Assembly: GCA_014799325.1 (NCBI GenBank) | Contig: JAAVIE010000097.1 | Coordinates: 1-37,737 of the forward strand | Direction of reading: 5' to 3' | Length of the DNA stretch: 37,737 nucleotides | Source of the DNA: Oscillospiraceae bacterium | GTDB lineage: Bacteria; Bacillota; Clostridia; Oscillospirales; Ruminococcaceae | Translations under genes and position numbers: made by a program | Part shown: piece by piece, positions 1 to 9,486 of the stretch | Layout of the letters: every line of letters begins with the position of its first letter | Numbering within the stretch: position 1 is the stretch's first letter | Notes under the pieces: generated by a model | What the model saw: only the letters and a program-made list of their open reading frames with translations | Databases searched by the model: none | What the model was told of the DNA's origin: nothing

Positions 1-189
1 CATCATACACTTACGGCAGACTTTATGCTCAAATTGAAGATATCAAGCTTATGGCGATAGATGCTGAGTGTGTGAATAATTCTCTTAAATTCTTCTGTAT
101 CGAAAAAATGGAAAAAAGAATATATACTTAAAGTAGAATATATAAGGCTTGTAAACAATGAGTATATATCTGCCTTTGCCTGCTGTGAT

Positions 190-981
190 ATGAGCAGATA
201 CGGCGGGGAAAATGCATATCTTAAGTGGGACGCAGACGGATCTTCCGATAATGAATTCTATGTGACCCCCAATTTTGCCTGCAAAAGCGAAAATGTATTT
301 TCGGACAGCAGTGCCGAGATCGAATATGAATTTGACACAGATGATCTTAAGGTGACCAAAAGAACAATGGATCCCGCCGATATAGTTTTCGGAGAGCCCG
401 AGATCGGTAAAAACAGTATACTTTCCCAAGATGCTCTTGGTGAATACTCTGCAGTTGTGGAAATTCACAATATCGTATCTTTACCGGAAAATGACGATAA
501 AGATTACGGAAAGACTTACAGCGGAGAAAAAATTTGCGTGAGGTTTATTGCGAATGGCAGTGTTATTGCTGAAAGCAATATACATAATGCATTAGTCGGT
601 CTGTACAGCTGCGCTATACCCGAAAAATGCACAGGAGAGGGAGCGATCCGAATTTTCCAAGTGGAGCAGAACGGAGAAGCTCACTATATTCTTATGCAGT
701 ACAGTATGTACAATAAAGAAACCGATTCAATAGGCGCACACTTTGCGTGTCTTGATAGGTCGTTTTACGACCAATACAGGGATTCCCCCGATGAAGTAAC
801 CCAGCTGTTCTGGTACAGTGTAACCCTTGTCGGAGTCGACACCAACGGTCTTGATACGGGAATACCTGTATCGGATTCTTTTGAATACGTTGACGACGGC
901 GTTTTCACAGACAGCGTTTACGGTTATGAATTGACCTTTGATTTCGAAAATATGTCGGCAAAGGCTCAAAAGATACAATAA
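190..981 (+). CDS. Hypothetical protein; N-terminus probably lies upstream (see frameshift finding)
   Basis: 263-aa ORF; the frame stays open upstream of ATG190 to about nt 76, and an out-of-frame coding-like stretch precedes it. Confidence 0.6.
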   Translation: MSRYGGENAYLKWDADGSSDNEFYVTPNFACKSENVFSDSSAEIEYEFDTDDLKVTKRTMDPADIVFGEPEIGKNSILSQDALGEYSAVVEIHNIVSLPENDDKDYGKTYSGEKICVRFIANGSVIAESNIHNALVGLYSCAIPEKCTGEGAIRIFQVEQNGEAHYILMQYSMYNKETDSIGAHFACLDRSFYDQYRDSPDEVTQLFWYSVTLVGVDTNGLDTGIPVSDSFEYVDDGVFTDSVYGYELTFDFENMSAKAQKIQ

Positions 982-1068
982 GCTTTTTCAAAATGTTTAT
1001 AAGTGATTTGAAAAAAGTCACTTTAAAATACCCCCGAAATTCAAAAAAATCTAATTCAGGAGGTTTCT

Positions 1069-1764
1069 ATGGAAGCAATCAGAAAGTATGCTGCCGAATT
1101 TATCGGCACAATGGTCTTGGTAATTATGGGCTGCGGCACCGCAATGCTGGTGGGCTGTGACGCTGTAAACGGCGGCGGCTACATTCTTACCGCTCTCGCC
1201 TTCGGTCTGGTCATCGTCGGTATGGCTTACTGTGTAGGCAATATCTCGGGCTGTCACATCAACCCTGCGGTTTCCCTGGGCGTACTTATCAGCGGCGGAA
1301 TGAGCGTTAAGGACTTTATCTGCTATGTAGTTTCTCAGTGCCTTGGCTCTATCGCAGGCACAGGCATTCTGAGCCTCATCTTCACTCTCGGCAATGTTGA
1401 AGACAAAACAGGGGGCTTTGGCTCCAACGGTCTTGCAGGGGTAAACGGCAGCGCAGCTGCGGGTCTTATCGTTGAGATCGTGCTTACCTGCATATTCGTA
1501 CTCACCATTATCGGCGTTACTTCTAAGAAAGCGGGTCACGGCTCTTTCGGCGGTCTTGTGATCGGTCTTACACTTACTCTTGTACACATTCTCGGTATCG
1601 GTCTTACAGGTACTTCCGTAAATCCCGCAAGAAGTCTCGGTCCTGCCATTTTCGCAGGCGGCGACGCTCTCTCTTCCTTGTGGGTGTTTATCGTAGGTCC
1701 TTTTGTAGGCGCGGCTTTGGCGGCTGTTATTTATAAGCTGCTTGAAGGCAAGAGCGAAAAGTAA
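1069..1764 (+). CDS. aqpZ: MIP-family aquaporin (AqpZ-like)
   Basis: Two NPA boxes (GCHINPAVS and SVNPARSLGPA), hydrophobic TM segments, SD AGGAGG upstream of ATG. Confidence 0.93.
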   Translation: MEAIRKYAAEFIGTMVLVIMGCGTAMLVGCDAVNGGGYILTALAFGLVIVGMAYCVGNISGCHINPAVSLGVLISGGMSVKDFICYVVSQCLGSIAGTGILSLIFTLGNVEDKTGGFGSNGLAGVNGSAAAGLIVEIVLTCIFVLTIIGVTSKKAGHGSFGGLVIGLTLTLVHILGIGLTGTSVNPARSLGPAIFAGGDALSSLWVFIVGPFVGAALAAVIYKLLEGKSEK

Positions 1765-1837
1765 TTTTAAACATGTTTTGAATTACTGCTGTTCTTTTTC
1801 GGACGGCGGTAATTTGTTTTATCAGAAAGGAGAAAAA

Positions 1838-2407
1838 ATGCCTTATCATGCCTCCCCAATTCCCAATATAGAAACTCTCACTCCTCATATATCAAACCAC
1901 GGCAAGCCCCTGATCTACTTTTCCAAAAAGCGGGAAAATGTTCTTGTCTACCTATGCAACGCTGTTGAAAAATGCTGCCGCGAAAATGGTTTTGTGCATA
2001 ACGGCATTTACCGGAAATGGGGTTCCTACGGCTTCAATTCGGAGGGAATTCTCGTTCTGGACGAATACTGGCTCAATGCTACCATGGAAACCTATAAGGG
2101 GCAGGCAGGATATATTTATTCTGTGGAGGAAAGCAACGATTTTTATGATTTAGAGGGAATACCATTTGCCAAAATTTCCGAAAAGCCCGTCAAGGTCATA
2201 GACTGTGAGTATATCCCTGACGCTTACAATGCTCTTTTGCAGGCTGCAAATGAGGGTAAAGTTATTCTCACAAAATATGAGGATAACAGCCCGAAAAAGC
2301 TTGAATGGATAAGAAAAGCCACCTTGGAGGAATATAATGATAAGGACTGCGGAGAGGAGTACAAATTTTTCCTGAAGAAAAAATTTCCCTCGGTTATAGA
2401 AGATTAA
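1838..2407 (+). CDS. Uncharacterised protein, divergent paralog of the 11434-12018 product
   Basis: ATG1838 follows SD AAAGGAG; shares YH/FHG...L.P...P..Y...GYIY...YED...FP pattern with the second copy. Confidence 0.75.
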   Translation: MPYHASPIPNIETLTPHISNHGKPLIYFSKKRENVLVYLCNAVEKCCRENGFVHNGIYRKWGSYGFNSEGILVLDEYWLNATMETYKGQAGYIYSVEESNDFYDLEGIPFAKISEKPVKVIDCEYIPDAYNALLQAANEGKVILTKYEDNSPKKLEWIRKATLEEYNDKDCGEEYKFFLKKKFPSVIED

Positions 2408-2430
2408 CTCTATTTGTAACTATTTTGTAA

Positions 2431-2458
2431 TTGACTTATGCTTTTTTTCTGATACAAT
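2431..2458 (+). promoter_or_regulatory. SigA-type promoter for the 2498 gene
   Basis: TTGACT -16 bp- TACAAT. Confidence 0.6.
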
Positions 2459-2497
2459 AATCATAGAGCTGTAATTGGTTAATAAGAGGACAATATT

Positions 2498-3355
2498 ATG
2501 AAAAAAGTGATAAGCTTGATTATAATTGCTTTAATAATGGCAGTTTCTGTTTTATCCGCTGCAGTAAGCGCAGATATGGGACCCAATGATTCCGTAAATT
2601 TTTCTTTCAGAAATACGGGGACGGAGCTTTGCTACTGCACTCTTCTTTCGGAAAAAACCAACTCAGGTCCCTTTTCTGCTAAGGACGAATCAAGAGATAA
2701 GGACGTTGTGGACAGAGCTTTTTCCGATTACAGAGATCCTGACGATTTTTACTATCTGCACCATTATTCCAGAATAGATGTTTCAAAGGAATTTGAATGG
2801 AACTACTTTCCGCCAAGCACCTTTAAAATACTTTTATACTATCCCGGCACAGAAACCTTTGCAGTAAGCGGAATTTATGAGCAGTATGCTATTAAGTCCT
2901 TTTTCACGGTGGATCTGAAAGATATACAGGTGGGAGCGGATAACCTAACGCTTACGGCAGAGAGAAAATACAGCCCGTTTTTTGTTGTATTTGCGTTTAT
3001 AATGAGAATGTTGATCACATTGGCAATTGAGGTTGTTATCGCCATTCCCTTTGGTTTTAAGCGAAAAAAACAGCTTGCGTCAATTATCATTATAAATTTT
3101 ATAACACAATTGGTTTTAAACTTGATTTTATTTATTGAAGCGGTTGATAGCGGCATTTGGTTTATTTTCCTTTATATACCTCTTGAACTGCTTATATTTA
3201 TCATTGAGGCGATAATTTACGCCTTTGCACTGCGTGATCCGAAAAATCCAAGAGCCGATGCCGGTGATTGTGTTTTATATTCCTTTTTGGGAAATTCGGC
3301 TTCTTTAATATGCGGTGCGCTTATTACCATAGTTTTCCCTTGGGTGGTGATGTAG
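2498..3355 (+). CDS. Membrane protein with N-terminal signal peptide, extracytoplasmic domain and C-terminal TM helices
   Basis: MKKVISLIIIALIMAVSVLSAAVSA signal; several hydrophobic segments in the C-terminal half. Confidence 0.75.
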   Translation: MKKVISLIIIALIMAVSVLSAAVSADMGPNDSVNFSFRNTGTELCYCTLLSEKTNSGPFSAKDESRDKDVVDRAFSDYRDPDDFYYLHHYSRIDVSKEFEWNYFPPSTFKILLYYPGTETFAVSGIYEQYAIKSFFTVDLKDIQVGADNLTLTAERKYSPFFVVFAFIMRMLITLAIEVVIAIPFGFKRKKQLASIIIINFITQLVLNLILFIEAVDSGIWFIFLYIPLELLIFIIEAIIYAFALRDPKNPRADAGDCVLYSFLGNSASLICGALITIVFPWVVM

Positions 3356-3384
3356 AAAATGCAGAAAATGAATGGTATGCCATC

Positions 3385-3413
3385 TTGACTGTTGAATGTA
3401 TTTATGTTAAAAT
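3385..3413 (+). promoter_or_regulatory. SigA-type promoter for the Rpn-like gene
   Basis: TTGACT -17 bp- TAAAAT. Confidence 0.6.
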
Positions 3414-3419
3414 ACACTT

Positions 3420-4304
3420 ATGGCAAGAGGTGATGACAGCTTGGACAACAAAGATAAAAATGTAAAGAAAACGCTTCGTGAAAAGGTATTAGAGCGTATC
3501 GAAAAAATGTGCCTTATGGACGACGACTTTATGTCGGTGGTGTTACAGCACAAGGAATGTATGGAATTGGTGCTGAATGTTATCCTCGGCAAAACCGATC
3601 TGAAGGTGTCGGAATGTAAGTCACAGTACAGCATTACAAGCCTTTCGGGGCGTTCGGTAAGACTTGATGTGCTAGCTGAGGATTCAAAAGGCATAAAGTA
3701 TGACGTTGAAGTCCAGCGCCTTGATTCGGGCGCACAGCCAAGGCGCGCCAGATACCACAGCAGTCTTATGGACGCCGAATTTTTAAAAAAAGGCGATGAT
3801 GTGAGCAGTCTGCCCGAAACATACATTATTTTTATTACCGAAAACGATGTTTTAAAGGGAAAGAAACCCATTTACACCATAGAACGCAAAATTTCGGAAA
3901 CAAATGCGTTGTTTAATGACGGAACGCATATACTATATGTAAATTCACAAATACAGGACGAAAGTGCTTTGGGAAAACTGATGAGGGATTTTCACTGCGT
4001 AGATCCCGATACTATGAACTATCCGACACTTTCGGAACACAGCGGTTATTATAAAAACGGAGAGGGGGTTCCAAATATGTGTAAGTTGGTTGAAGATTTG
4101 GTTAGAGAGGAACGTGAAGAAGGACGTGAAGAAGGACGTGCTGAAGGACGTGCTGAAGGACGTGAAGAAGAACGTAAAAACGGACAAATTAAAACAGCAC
4201 TGAAAATGTTGTCCAATAGCAAATACACGCTTGAGGATATTTCGGAATTAACCGAACTCAGCATTGAGGAAATCAAGGAGCTTTCAAAAAAGCATTCTGC
4301 ATAA
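3420..4304 (+). CDS. Rpn family recombination-promoting nuclease / PD-(D/E)XK nuclease family putative transposase
   Basis: RLDVLAEDSKGIKYDVEVQR (D..ExQ nuclease core), RARYHSSLMD, C-terminal EEGREEGRAEGRAEG tract; true start may be TTG3441. Confidence 0.88.
   Translation: MARGDDSLDNKDKNVKKTLREKVLERIEKMCLMDDDFMSVVLQHKECMELVLNVILGKTDLKVSECKSQYSITSLSGRSVRLDVLAEDSKGIKYDVEVQRLDSGAQPRRARYHSSLMDAEFLKKGDDVSSLPETYIIFITENDVLKGKKPIYTIERKISETNALFNDGTHILYVNSQIQDESALGKLMRDFHCVDPDTMNYPTLSEHSGYYKNGEGVPNMCKLVEDLVREEREEGREEGRAEGRAEGREEERKNGQIKTALKMLSNSKYTLEDISELTELSIEEIKELSKKHSA
4113..4172 (+). repeat. 12-bp tandem repeat (5 units, CGTGAAGAAGGA / CGTGCTGAAGGA) encoding REEG/RAEG
   Basis: Direct reading. Confidence 0.95.
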
Positions 4305-4324
4305 AACAAATTGCGCTAAGAAAA

Positions 4325-4573
4325 ACAAAAAATGAATTATATGGCGTTTTCGGAACTAAACGGATATTACAAGAACGGAGAGGGGTTTCAAATATGTGTA
4401 AGCTGATTGCAGATTTGATAAAAGAAGAGCGTGAAGAAGGGCGCATAGAAATAATGATCGAAATTGCTCAAAGAATGCTCTCCAAACCCCAATACACCCT
4501 TGAGGACATTTCAGAAATAACCGAACTAAGCATAGAGGAAATCAGGGAACTCTCAATAAAACGCCCTGCATAA
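4325..4573 (+). pseudogene. Decayed duplicate of the 3' end of the Rpn-family gene
   Basis: FSELNGYYKNGEG..MCKLIADLIKEEREEG...QYTLEDISEITELSIEEIRELSIKRPA matches the C-terminus of the preceding CDS, with a 1-nt frameshift near 4385-4391. Confidence 0.85.
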
Positions 4574-4582
4574 ACGAATAAA

Positions 4583-4616
4583 ACCTCCGCCTTACAAAAA
4601 AGGCGGTTATTTTTTT
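4583..4616 (+). terminator. Rho-independent terminator
   Basis: CCGCC..GGCGG hairpin followed by TTATTTTTTT. Confidence 0.75.
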
Positions 4617-4705
4617 GAAAAAACTCTCAATAATCTGAACCTTACAAAGACTTTCACCGACTATATAAGCGAAACCGGTTTCAAAACCCAAAAGGAGGTG
4701 AGAAA

Positions 4706-6007
4706 ATGCCCAAAGCCTTTGAAGATCTGCTGTCCGAATGTATGCAGCCCTTGGAGCGCTTTGTAAACTTCAAGATAAGCAACCGCGCGGACGCAAAGGA
4801 TATAATTCAGGAAACCTGCCTTTCTGCCTATCTGAATTTTCCCGCTTTGAAAAATACTGACAGCTTTAAGGGCTGGCTCATCAGCATTGCCCGAAACAAG
4901 TGCAATGACTATTACCGAAAAAAGGCAAGAGTTTTGGAAATCCCTATGGAGATCCCTCTTGATACCTTGTGTATCCCCGTTTTTTCAAAGGGGCTGCACG
5001 GAATAAGGCAGTCAAGCGGAGTTAGGGATACTCTTGAACTGCTGGGAGATAAGGATAAGCAGATACTGTATCTCTACTACTTCAGGGAGCTGCCCCAAAG
5101 GGAGATAGCCGAAAGACTGAAAATATCCGAGGGAACGGTTAAAAGCCGTTTGCATTACGCAAAGCAGAATTTCAGAAAAAAATACAATTATTACCCAAAT
5201 ATGAGAGGAGAAAATAATATGAGTACAAATAATTTCAAAATGCCCGAAACAATGCCCCAATATGAGATCATAAAGTCAGATAAAGATCCCTTTGCGGTAA
5301 AGTGGGAGGAGATCATGGGCTGGTTTATCGTCCCAAAGCTTGGAGAAAAGCTCACCTGGGCAATGTACGACTTCCCCGAAAAGAAACGCACCGAGGTCTG
5401 CGTTATGGAGGTAACGGGAAAAGCGCAGGTTCACGGAATAGAGGGCGTGGAAATATATGCCGCGGAATACGAGCCGACAGAAGACACGGGAGAACAAAAT
5501 AAGACAGAGCGGCACTTTGTGGCACAGCTCACCGACACCCACTGCCGCATTCTCGCCGAAAGCCACGTTGAAAACGGAGTAAAGAAATACTTCACCTTCC
5601 TTGACGGAGAGGATTTTCTTGAAAATTGGGGATTTGGAGAAGAAAATTGCGGAAATGAGATACACATTTCCCAAAAATATGATATAATAAGAGAAGATGA
5701 TAAGATCACCGTAAATGATAAGAAAATTTTGCTTGACGCGGTAGGCAGATACACCGTAAAAATAGGCGGCAAGGAATACGACACGATGTGCGTTATCGAC
5801 TGCTCCTACAATGAGGGAACAGTTTCCGTGCAGTACCTCGACCGAAGCGGCAAAACCGTGCTTTGGCGCAGATTCAACCGCGACGACTGGGCGTATAAGA
5901 GATACGGCAAAAAGTGGTCAGAAATGCTTCCCGAAAACGAAAGGCTCACCGTTGACGGCGAAACCTATGTGCATTGGTATGACTGCATTACCGACTATAT
6001 TTTGTGA
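4706..6007 (+). CDS. ECF-type sigma-70 family factor fused to an uncharacterised C-terminal domain
   Basis: Region 2 (DAKDIIQETCLSAYLN...FKGWLISIARNKCNDYYRKK) and region 4 (LYYFRELPQREIAERLKISEGTVKSRLHYAKQ); about 260-aa in-frame extension. Confidence 0.88.
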   Translation: MPKAFEDLLSECMQPLERFVNFKISNRADAKDIIQETCLSAYLNFPALKNTDSFKGWLISIARNKCNDYYRKKARVLEIPMEIPLDTLCIPVFSKGLHGIRQSSGVRDTLELLGDKDKQILYLYYFRELPQREIAERLKISEGTVKSRLHYAKQNFRKKYNYYPNMRGENNMSTNNFKMPETMPQYEIIKSDKDPFAVKWEEIMGWFIVPKLGEKLTWAMYDFPEKKRTEVCVMEVTGKAQVHGIEGVEIYAAEYEPTEDTGEQNKTERHFVAQLTDTHCRILAESHVENGVKKYFTFLDGEDFLENWGFGEENCGNEIHISQKYDIIREDDKITVNDKKILLDAVGRYTVKIGGKEYDTMCVIDCSYNEGTVSVQYLDRSGKTVLWRRFNRDDWAYKRYGKKWSEMLPENERLTVDGETYVHWYDCITDYIL

Positions 6008-6118
6008 TAGACCGTTCACAGCAGCTCTCTGACACTATTCCCGCCGAAAGGCTGTAACGCGTTCCGCGTAAAGCTCTGCAGCATTTTTATCACCAAAGCA
6101 AACACAAGGAGAATACAA

Positions 6119-6931
6119 ATGATATACAAGACTCTATCCGACAACATTATCCCCATAACCGCCCAACCATTCAAGAGCGGTTATAGGGAGTATTCTCCCT
6201 GCGAGGCTTTAAAGCCCTATATACGCTGCTTCTGGACAGGCTCCAACCAAACCGACAGACTTGTGATCCCCGATCTTTGCGCGGATATTATTTACGATAT
6301 TGACAGCAACACCGCTTTTTTCAGCGGGATCTCGGACGCTCCCTTTGTTTCCGACAGGTCAACAGACGTCTTTGGAATCCGATTTTACGCATGGACAAGC
6401 GCCCTGTTTGCCGAGGACAGCATGAGCAAGACCCTTAACGGCTGTTTTGAGCTTGAGGGGATTTTTTCCAAGCTGAAAAATGACCTTATCCCAAAATTGT
6501 CTTATGCGAAAAGCACCGAGGAGAGGATAGCCCTTTCAGAGAAATTCCTTGTAAACTACCTCAAAGACCGTCATAATGATATTTTTACCGAAGCAGTGGG
6601 TAGAATAATAACCTTAAGGGGCTTATGCACTGCAGAGGAGCTTGCCAAGGAAATGCACATAAGCAAACGCCAGCTTGAACGTGTTTTCTCCGATTATTCG
6701 GGATTGTCTCCCAAAAAGACTGCCATGCCGATACGTTATCAAAGCGTATGGCGGGATATTCTTTCGGAGGAGAATTTCCATGCTGCTGACAAGGCTTTGG
6801 AGTTCGGCTACAACGACCAGTCACATCTTTTAAACGACTTCCGCAGGTTTCACACAGTAACTCCAAAGCGGGCGAGAGAAATTGCCCTGAAAGATGTCGC
6901 ATTTTTACAAGACGCTTGTTCTGCAAAATGA
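6119..6931 (+). CDS. AraC-family transcriptional regulator (DUF6597-like N-terminus)
   Basis: C-terminal HTH: TAEELAKEMHISKRQLERVFSDYSGLSPKK...ALEFGYNDQSHLLNDFRRFHTVTPKRA. Confidence 0.85.
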   Translation: MIYKTLSDNIIPITAQPFKSGYREYSPCEALKPYIRCFWTGSNQTDRLVIPDLCADIIYDIDSNTAFFSGISDAPFVSDRSTDVFGIRFYAWTSALFAEDSMSKTLNGCFELEGIFSKLKNDLIPKLSYAKSTEERIALSEKFLVNYLKDRHNDIFTEAVGRIITLRGLCTAEELAKEMHISKRQLERVFSDYSGLSPKKTAMPIRYQSVWRDILSEENFHAADKALEFGYNDQSHLLNDFRRFHTVTPKRAREIALKDVAFLQDACSAK

Positions 6932-6968
6932 TATAATATTTAAAAAAACTTTGCAAAGGAGCATTTTT

Positions 6969-7892
6969 ATGAATAACAACAAACAGCTTTTTGAGAAAGC
7001 GGGGAAGTTTATTTACCGCAATGCCCGCCCTATTGAGCTTGCCCTTTGGCGTTATCATTTTGAGAACGGCTCAAAGGAGGACGTGTTAACAGCCCTGGCA
7101 GCGTATCAGAACGAGGACGGCGGTTTCGGTCACGCTTTGGAAGCGGACTGCTTCAACCCTAACTCCTGCCCTATCCAGACCTGGGACGCTGCCGAAATTC
7201 TCAAAGAGATAGACTTTAAGGACGGCGCTCACCCTATCATTAAGGGGATCCTGCGTTATCTCGACAGCGGTGCTGATTTCTCGGAAAAGTACGGTCAGTG
7301 GCTTTCTTCCGTTAAATCCAACGAAAAATACCCTCACGCAATTTGGTGGAACTATTCCGATCAGGAGAAGGATTTCTGCTATAACCCCACCGCTCACCTT
7401 GCGGGATTTATTTTGCGGGTTGCCGACAAAGACAGCAGCCTATACAAAAAGGGAGAGAAGATCGCCCTGCAAGCCTATGACTGGTTCAAGGCGCATGTTC
7501 CCTTTGGAGATAACCACACCACAGCCTGTTTTGTCAGTCTTTATGATTATCTTTCAGAGGCGGGCACAGAGCTTGTTGATATGGAGGAGTTCAAGGGCAA
7601 GCTTATTGAGGAGGTCAATTTCAATATATGCCGTGATATTGAAAAGTGGAAGACTGACTATGTGTGCAAGCCGTCCAAATTTATTCAAAGCAAGGACAGC
7701 ATGTTTTACAAGGGCAATGAAGAGCTTGTGGAAAAGGAGTGCGAGCTTATAGTCGAATGTCAGCTGGAGGACGGCTCTTTTATTGTTCCCTGGACTTGGT
7801 GCAATGAGTATAAGGAGTTTCCTTTGGCGGAGAATTGGTGGAAGAGCGTTTTTATTGTTAATAATCTGAGGTTTGTGAAAAGTTTTTGTTGA
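6969..7892 (+). CDS. Prenyltransferase/squalene-cyclase toroid-like protein, uncharacterised
   Basis: ALAAYQNEDGGFGHALEAD and ECQLEDGSFIVPW motifs; ATG6969 after SD AAAGGAG. Confidence 0.7.
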   Translation: MNNNKQLFEKAGKFIYRNARPIELALWRYHFENGSKEDVLTALAAYQNEDGGFGHALEADCFNPNSCPIQTWDAAEILKEIDFKDGAHPIIKGILRYLDSGADFSEKYGQWLSSVKSNEKYPHAIWWNYSDQEKDFCYNPTAHLAGFILRVADKDSSLYKKGEKIALQAYDWFKAHVPFGDNHTTACFVSLYDYLSEAGTELVDMEEFKGKLIEEVNFNICRDIEKWKTDYVCKPSKFIQSKDSMFYKGNEELVEKECELIVECQLEDGSFIVPWTWCNEYKEFPLAENWWKSVFIVNNLRFVKSFC

Positions 7893-7908
7893 TCAATATA
7901 ATAACGGA

Positions 7909-7943
7909 AACGACCGTCCCATGGTTCGGGACGGTTGTTTTTT
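7909..7943 (+). terminator. Rho-independent terminator
   Basis: AACGACCGTCCC / GGGACGGTTGTT stem followed by T tract. Confidence 0.85.
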
Positions 7944-8077
7944 GTCGATTTATTATATAAAAAATCGTCATAAGCATTAGTTATTCGCTGTAATCTTGTG
8001 TACTATAAAAGGACTTGGATTTATACTAATTCTATCAGCATTATCAATAACGATATTAGTGTGAATTGAGAATAAAA

Positions 8078-8413
8078 ATGCAAGATCCAAAAGAGATACA
8101 AAAAACGATCGGCAAAAGAATACAAGAACTCAGAAAATCAAAGGGATTTACCCAACTTAATTTTTCGGAGTCTATAGACCTATCTCCAAATTATTTTTCA
8201 GATATTGAGAGAGGGAAAAGTTCGCCAAGAATTGATAAATTGGTTGCTATTATGAACGCCTTGGATTGTTCTGCCGATGATATTTTTCAAGATGTCATAA
8301 GCTGCGGTTACAAAGTTAAAAGCTCACAGTTGTCAGAACGAATTGAAAATTTATCGCCCGATGAGCAGGAAAAAGCCTTTGCAATACTTGAAGCTTTTAT
8401 TGGTAAAAAATAA
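8078..8413 (+). CDS. XRE-family HTH regulator
   Basis: GKRIQELRKSKGFTQLNFSESIDLSPNYFSDIERGKSSPRIDKLVAIMNAL. Confidence 0.9.
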   Translation: MQDPKEIQKTIGKRIQELRKSKGFTQLNFSESIDLSPNYFSDIERGKSSPRIDKLVAIMNALDCSADDIFQDVISCGYKVKSSQLSERIENLSPDEQEKAFAILEAFIGKK

Positions 8414-8478
8414 CCTTTTGAAATCTATATTTTTAAAAAAGTAAATATGAAACAGTAACAATATTGGAGGACTTAATT

Positions 8479-8955
8479 ATGGAAGAAAAAACCTGCTGTT
8501 TTACCGGTCACAGAAAAATACCCGCAGACAAATATCAGATCATAGCCAAGGAAACAGAAAAAGCCATTGAAAAGCTTATCAAGGAGGGATATGTGTTTTT
8601 CTGCGCAGGAGGTGCGCTGGGCTTTGACACCATAGCGGAAAAGGCGGTAATAAAGCTGAGAAGAAAGTACGACATAAGCCTGGTTTTAGTTTTGCCCTGT
8701 ACTAACCAAGCCGATAAATGGAAAGAGGAGGATAAGGAAATCTATGAAAGTATTAAGGAAAAGGCAAATATAATCGTTTATACCTCTCAAAGCTACACAC
8801 CGTATTGTATGCATAAAAGAAACAGATTCCTTGTAGATGACAGTACTGCCTGTATATGTTATCTGACCCAAAAAAGCGGGGGAACATTTTATACTGTGAA
8901 TTATGCCAAAAAGAAAAACCTGACGATTTTGAATATTGCGGATAAAATACTCTGA
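8479..8955 (+). CDS. SLOG-family / DUF1273 (YpsA-like) protein
   Basis: CCFTGHRKIP... GALGFDTIAEKAV ... LVLPC ... STACICYLTQKSGGTFYTVNYAKKKN; SD GGAGG. Confidence 0.82.
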   Translation: MEEKTCCFTGHRKIPADKYQIIAKETEKAIEKLIKEGYVFFCAGGALGFDTIAEKAVIKLRRKYDISLVLVLPCTNQADKWKEEDKEIYESIKEKANIIVYTSQSYTPYCMHKRNRFLVDDSTACICYLTQKSGGTFYTVNYAKKKNLTILNIADKIL

Positions 8956-8996
8956 CATTATTGCTTTATTTTATGATATAAACCCAATATACAACA

Positions 8997-9036
8997 GCGG
9001 CAAGGAGAGCAATTTCCCCTTGCCGCAAATTTTTTT
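8997..9036 (+). terminator. Rho-independent terminator
   Basis: GCGGCAAGG / CCTTGCCGC perfect stem, then AAATTTTTTT. Confidence 0.85.
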
Positions 9037-9047
9037 CGGAAACCCTA

Positions 9048-9076
9048 TTGACAAAACTGATATAACTGTATATAAT
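9048..9076 (+). promoter_or_regulatory. Consensus SigA promoter of the GntR-ABC operon
   Basis: TTGACA -17 bp- TATAAT. Confidence 0.85.
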
Positions 9077-9108
9077 AAATATACACAGAATACCTAAGAG
9101 GTGACAGC

Positions 9109-9486
9109 ATGAATATCTTGATCGACAACAAAAGCGGCGCCCCGATCTACGACCAGATATATTCCCAGATAAAAAGCCAGATAATCAGCGGAGCCCTGAA
9201 GGAAAACGATATGCTGCCTTCTATCCGCAGTCTGGCAAAGGATCTCCGCATCAGCTTTATAACCACCAAGCGAGCCTATGAGGAGCTTGAAAAGGAGGGC
9301 TTTATTTACACTATCCCTGCCAAAGGCTGTTATGTTGCGCCCAAAAATGTGGAGCTGATACGGGAAGAAAATCTGAAAAAGATAGAGGAGCATATTGAAG
9401 AAATAGTACAGCTTGCCGCTACCTGCAATTTGAGTAACGAAGATGTACTTGACATGGTAAAATTCAGTTTGGAGGAAAAAGAATGA
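9109..9486 (+). CDS. GntR-family regulator (YtrA-like)
   Basis: APIYDQIYSQIKSQIISGALKENDMLPSIRSLAKDLRISFITTKRAYEELEKEGFI; heads an ABC operon. Confidence 0.9.
   Translation: MNILIDNKSGAPIYDQIYSQIKSQIISGALKENDMLPSIRSLAKDLRISFITTKRAYEELEKEGFIYTIPAKGCYVAPKNVELIREENLKKIEEHIEEIVQLAATCNLSNEDVLDMVKFSLEEKE

Noticed and set aside
1051-1587. 178-aa minus-strand ORF opposite aqpZ
   Set aside because: Antisense to a gene with both NPA motifs intact.
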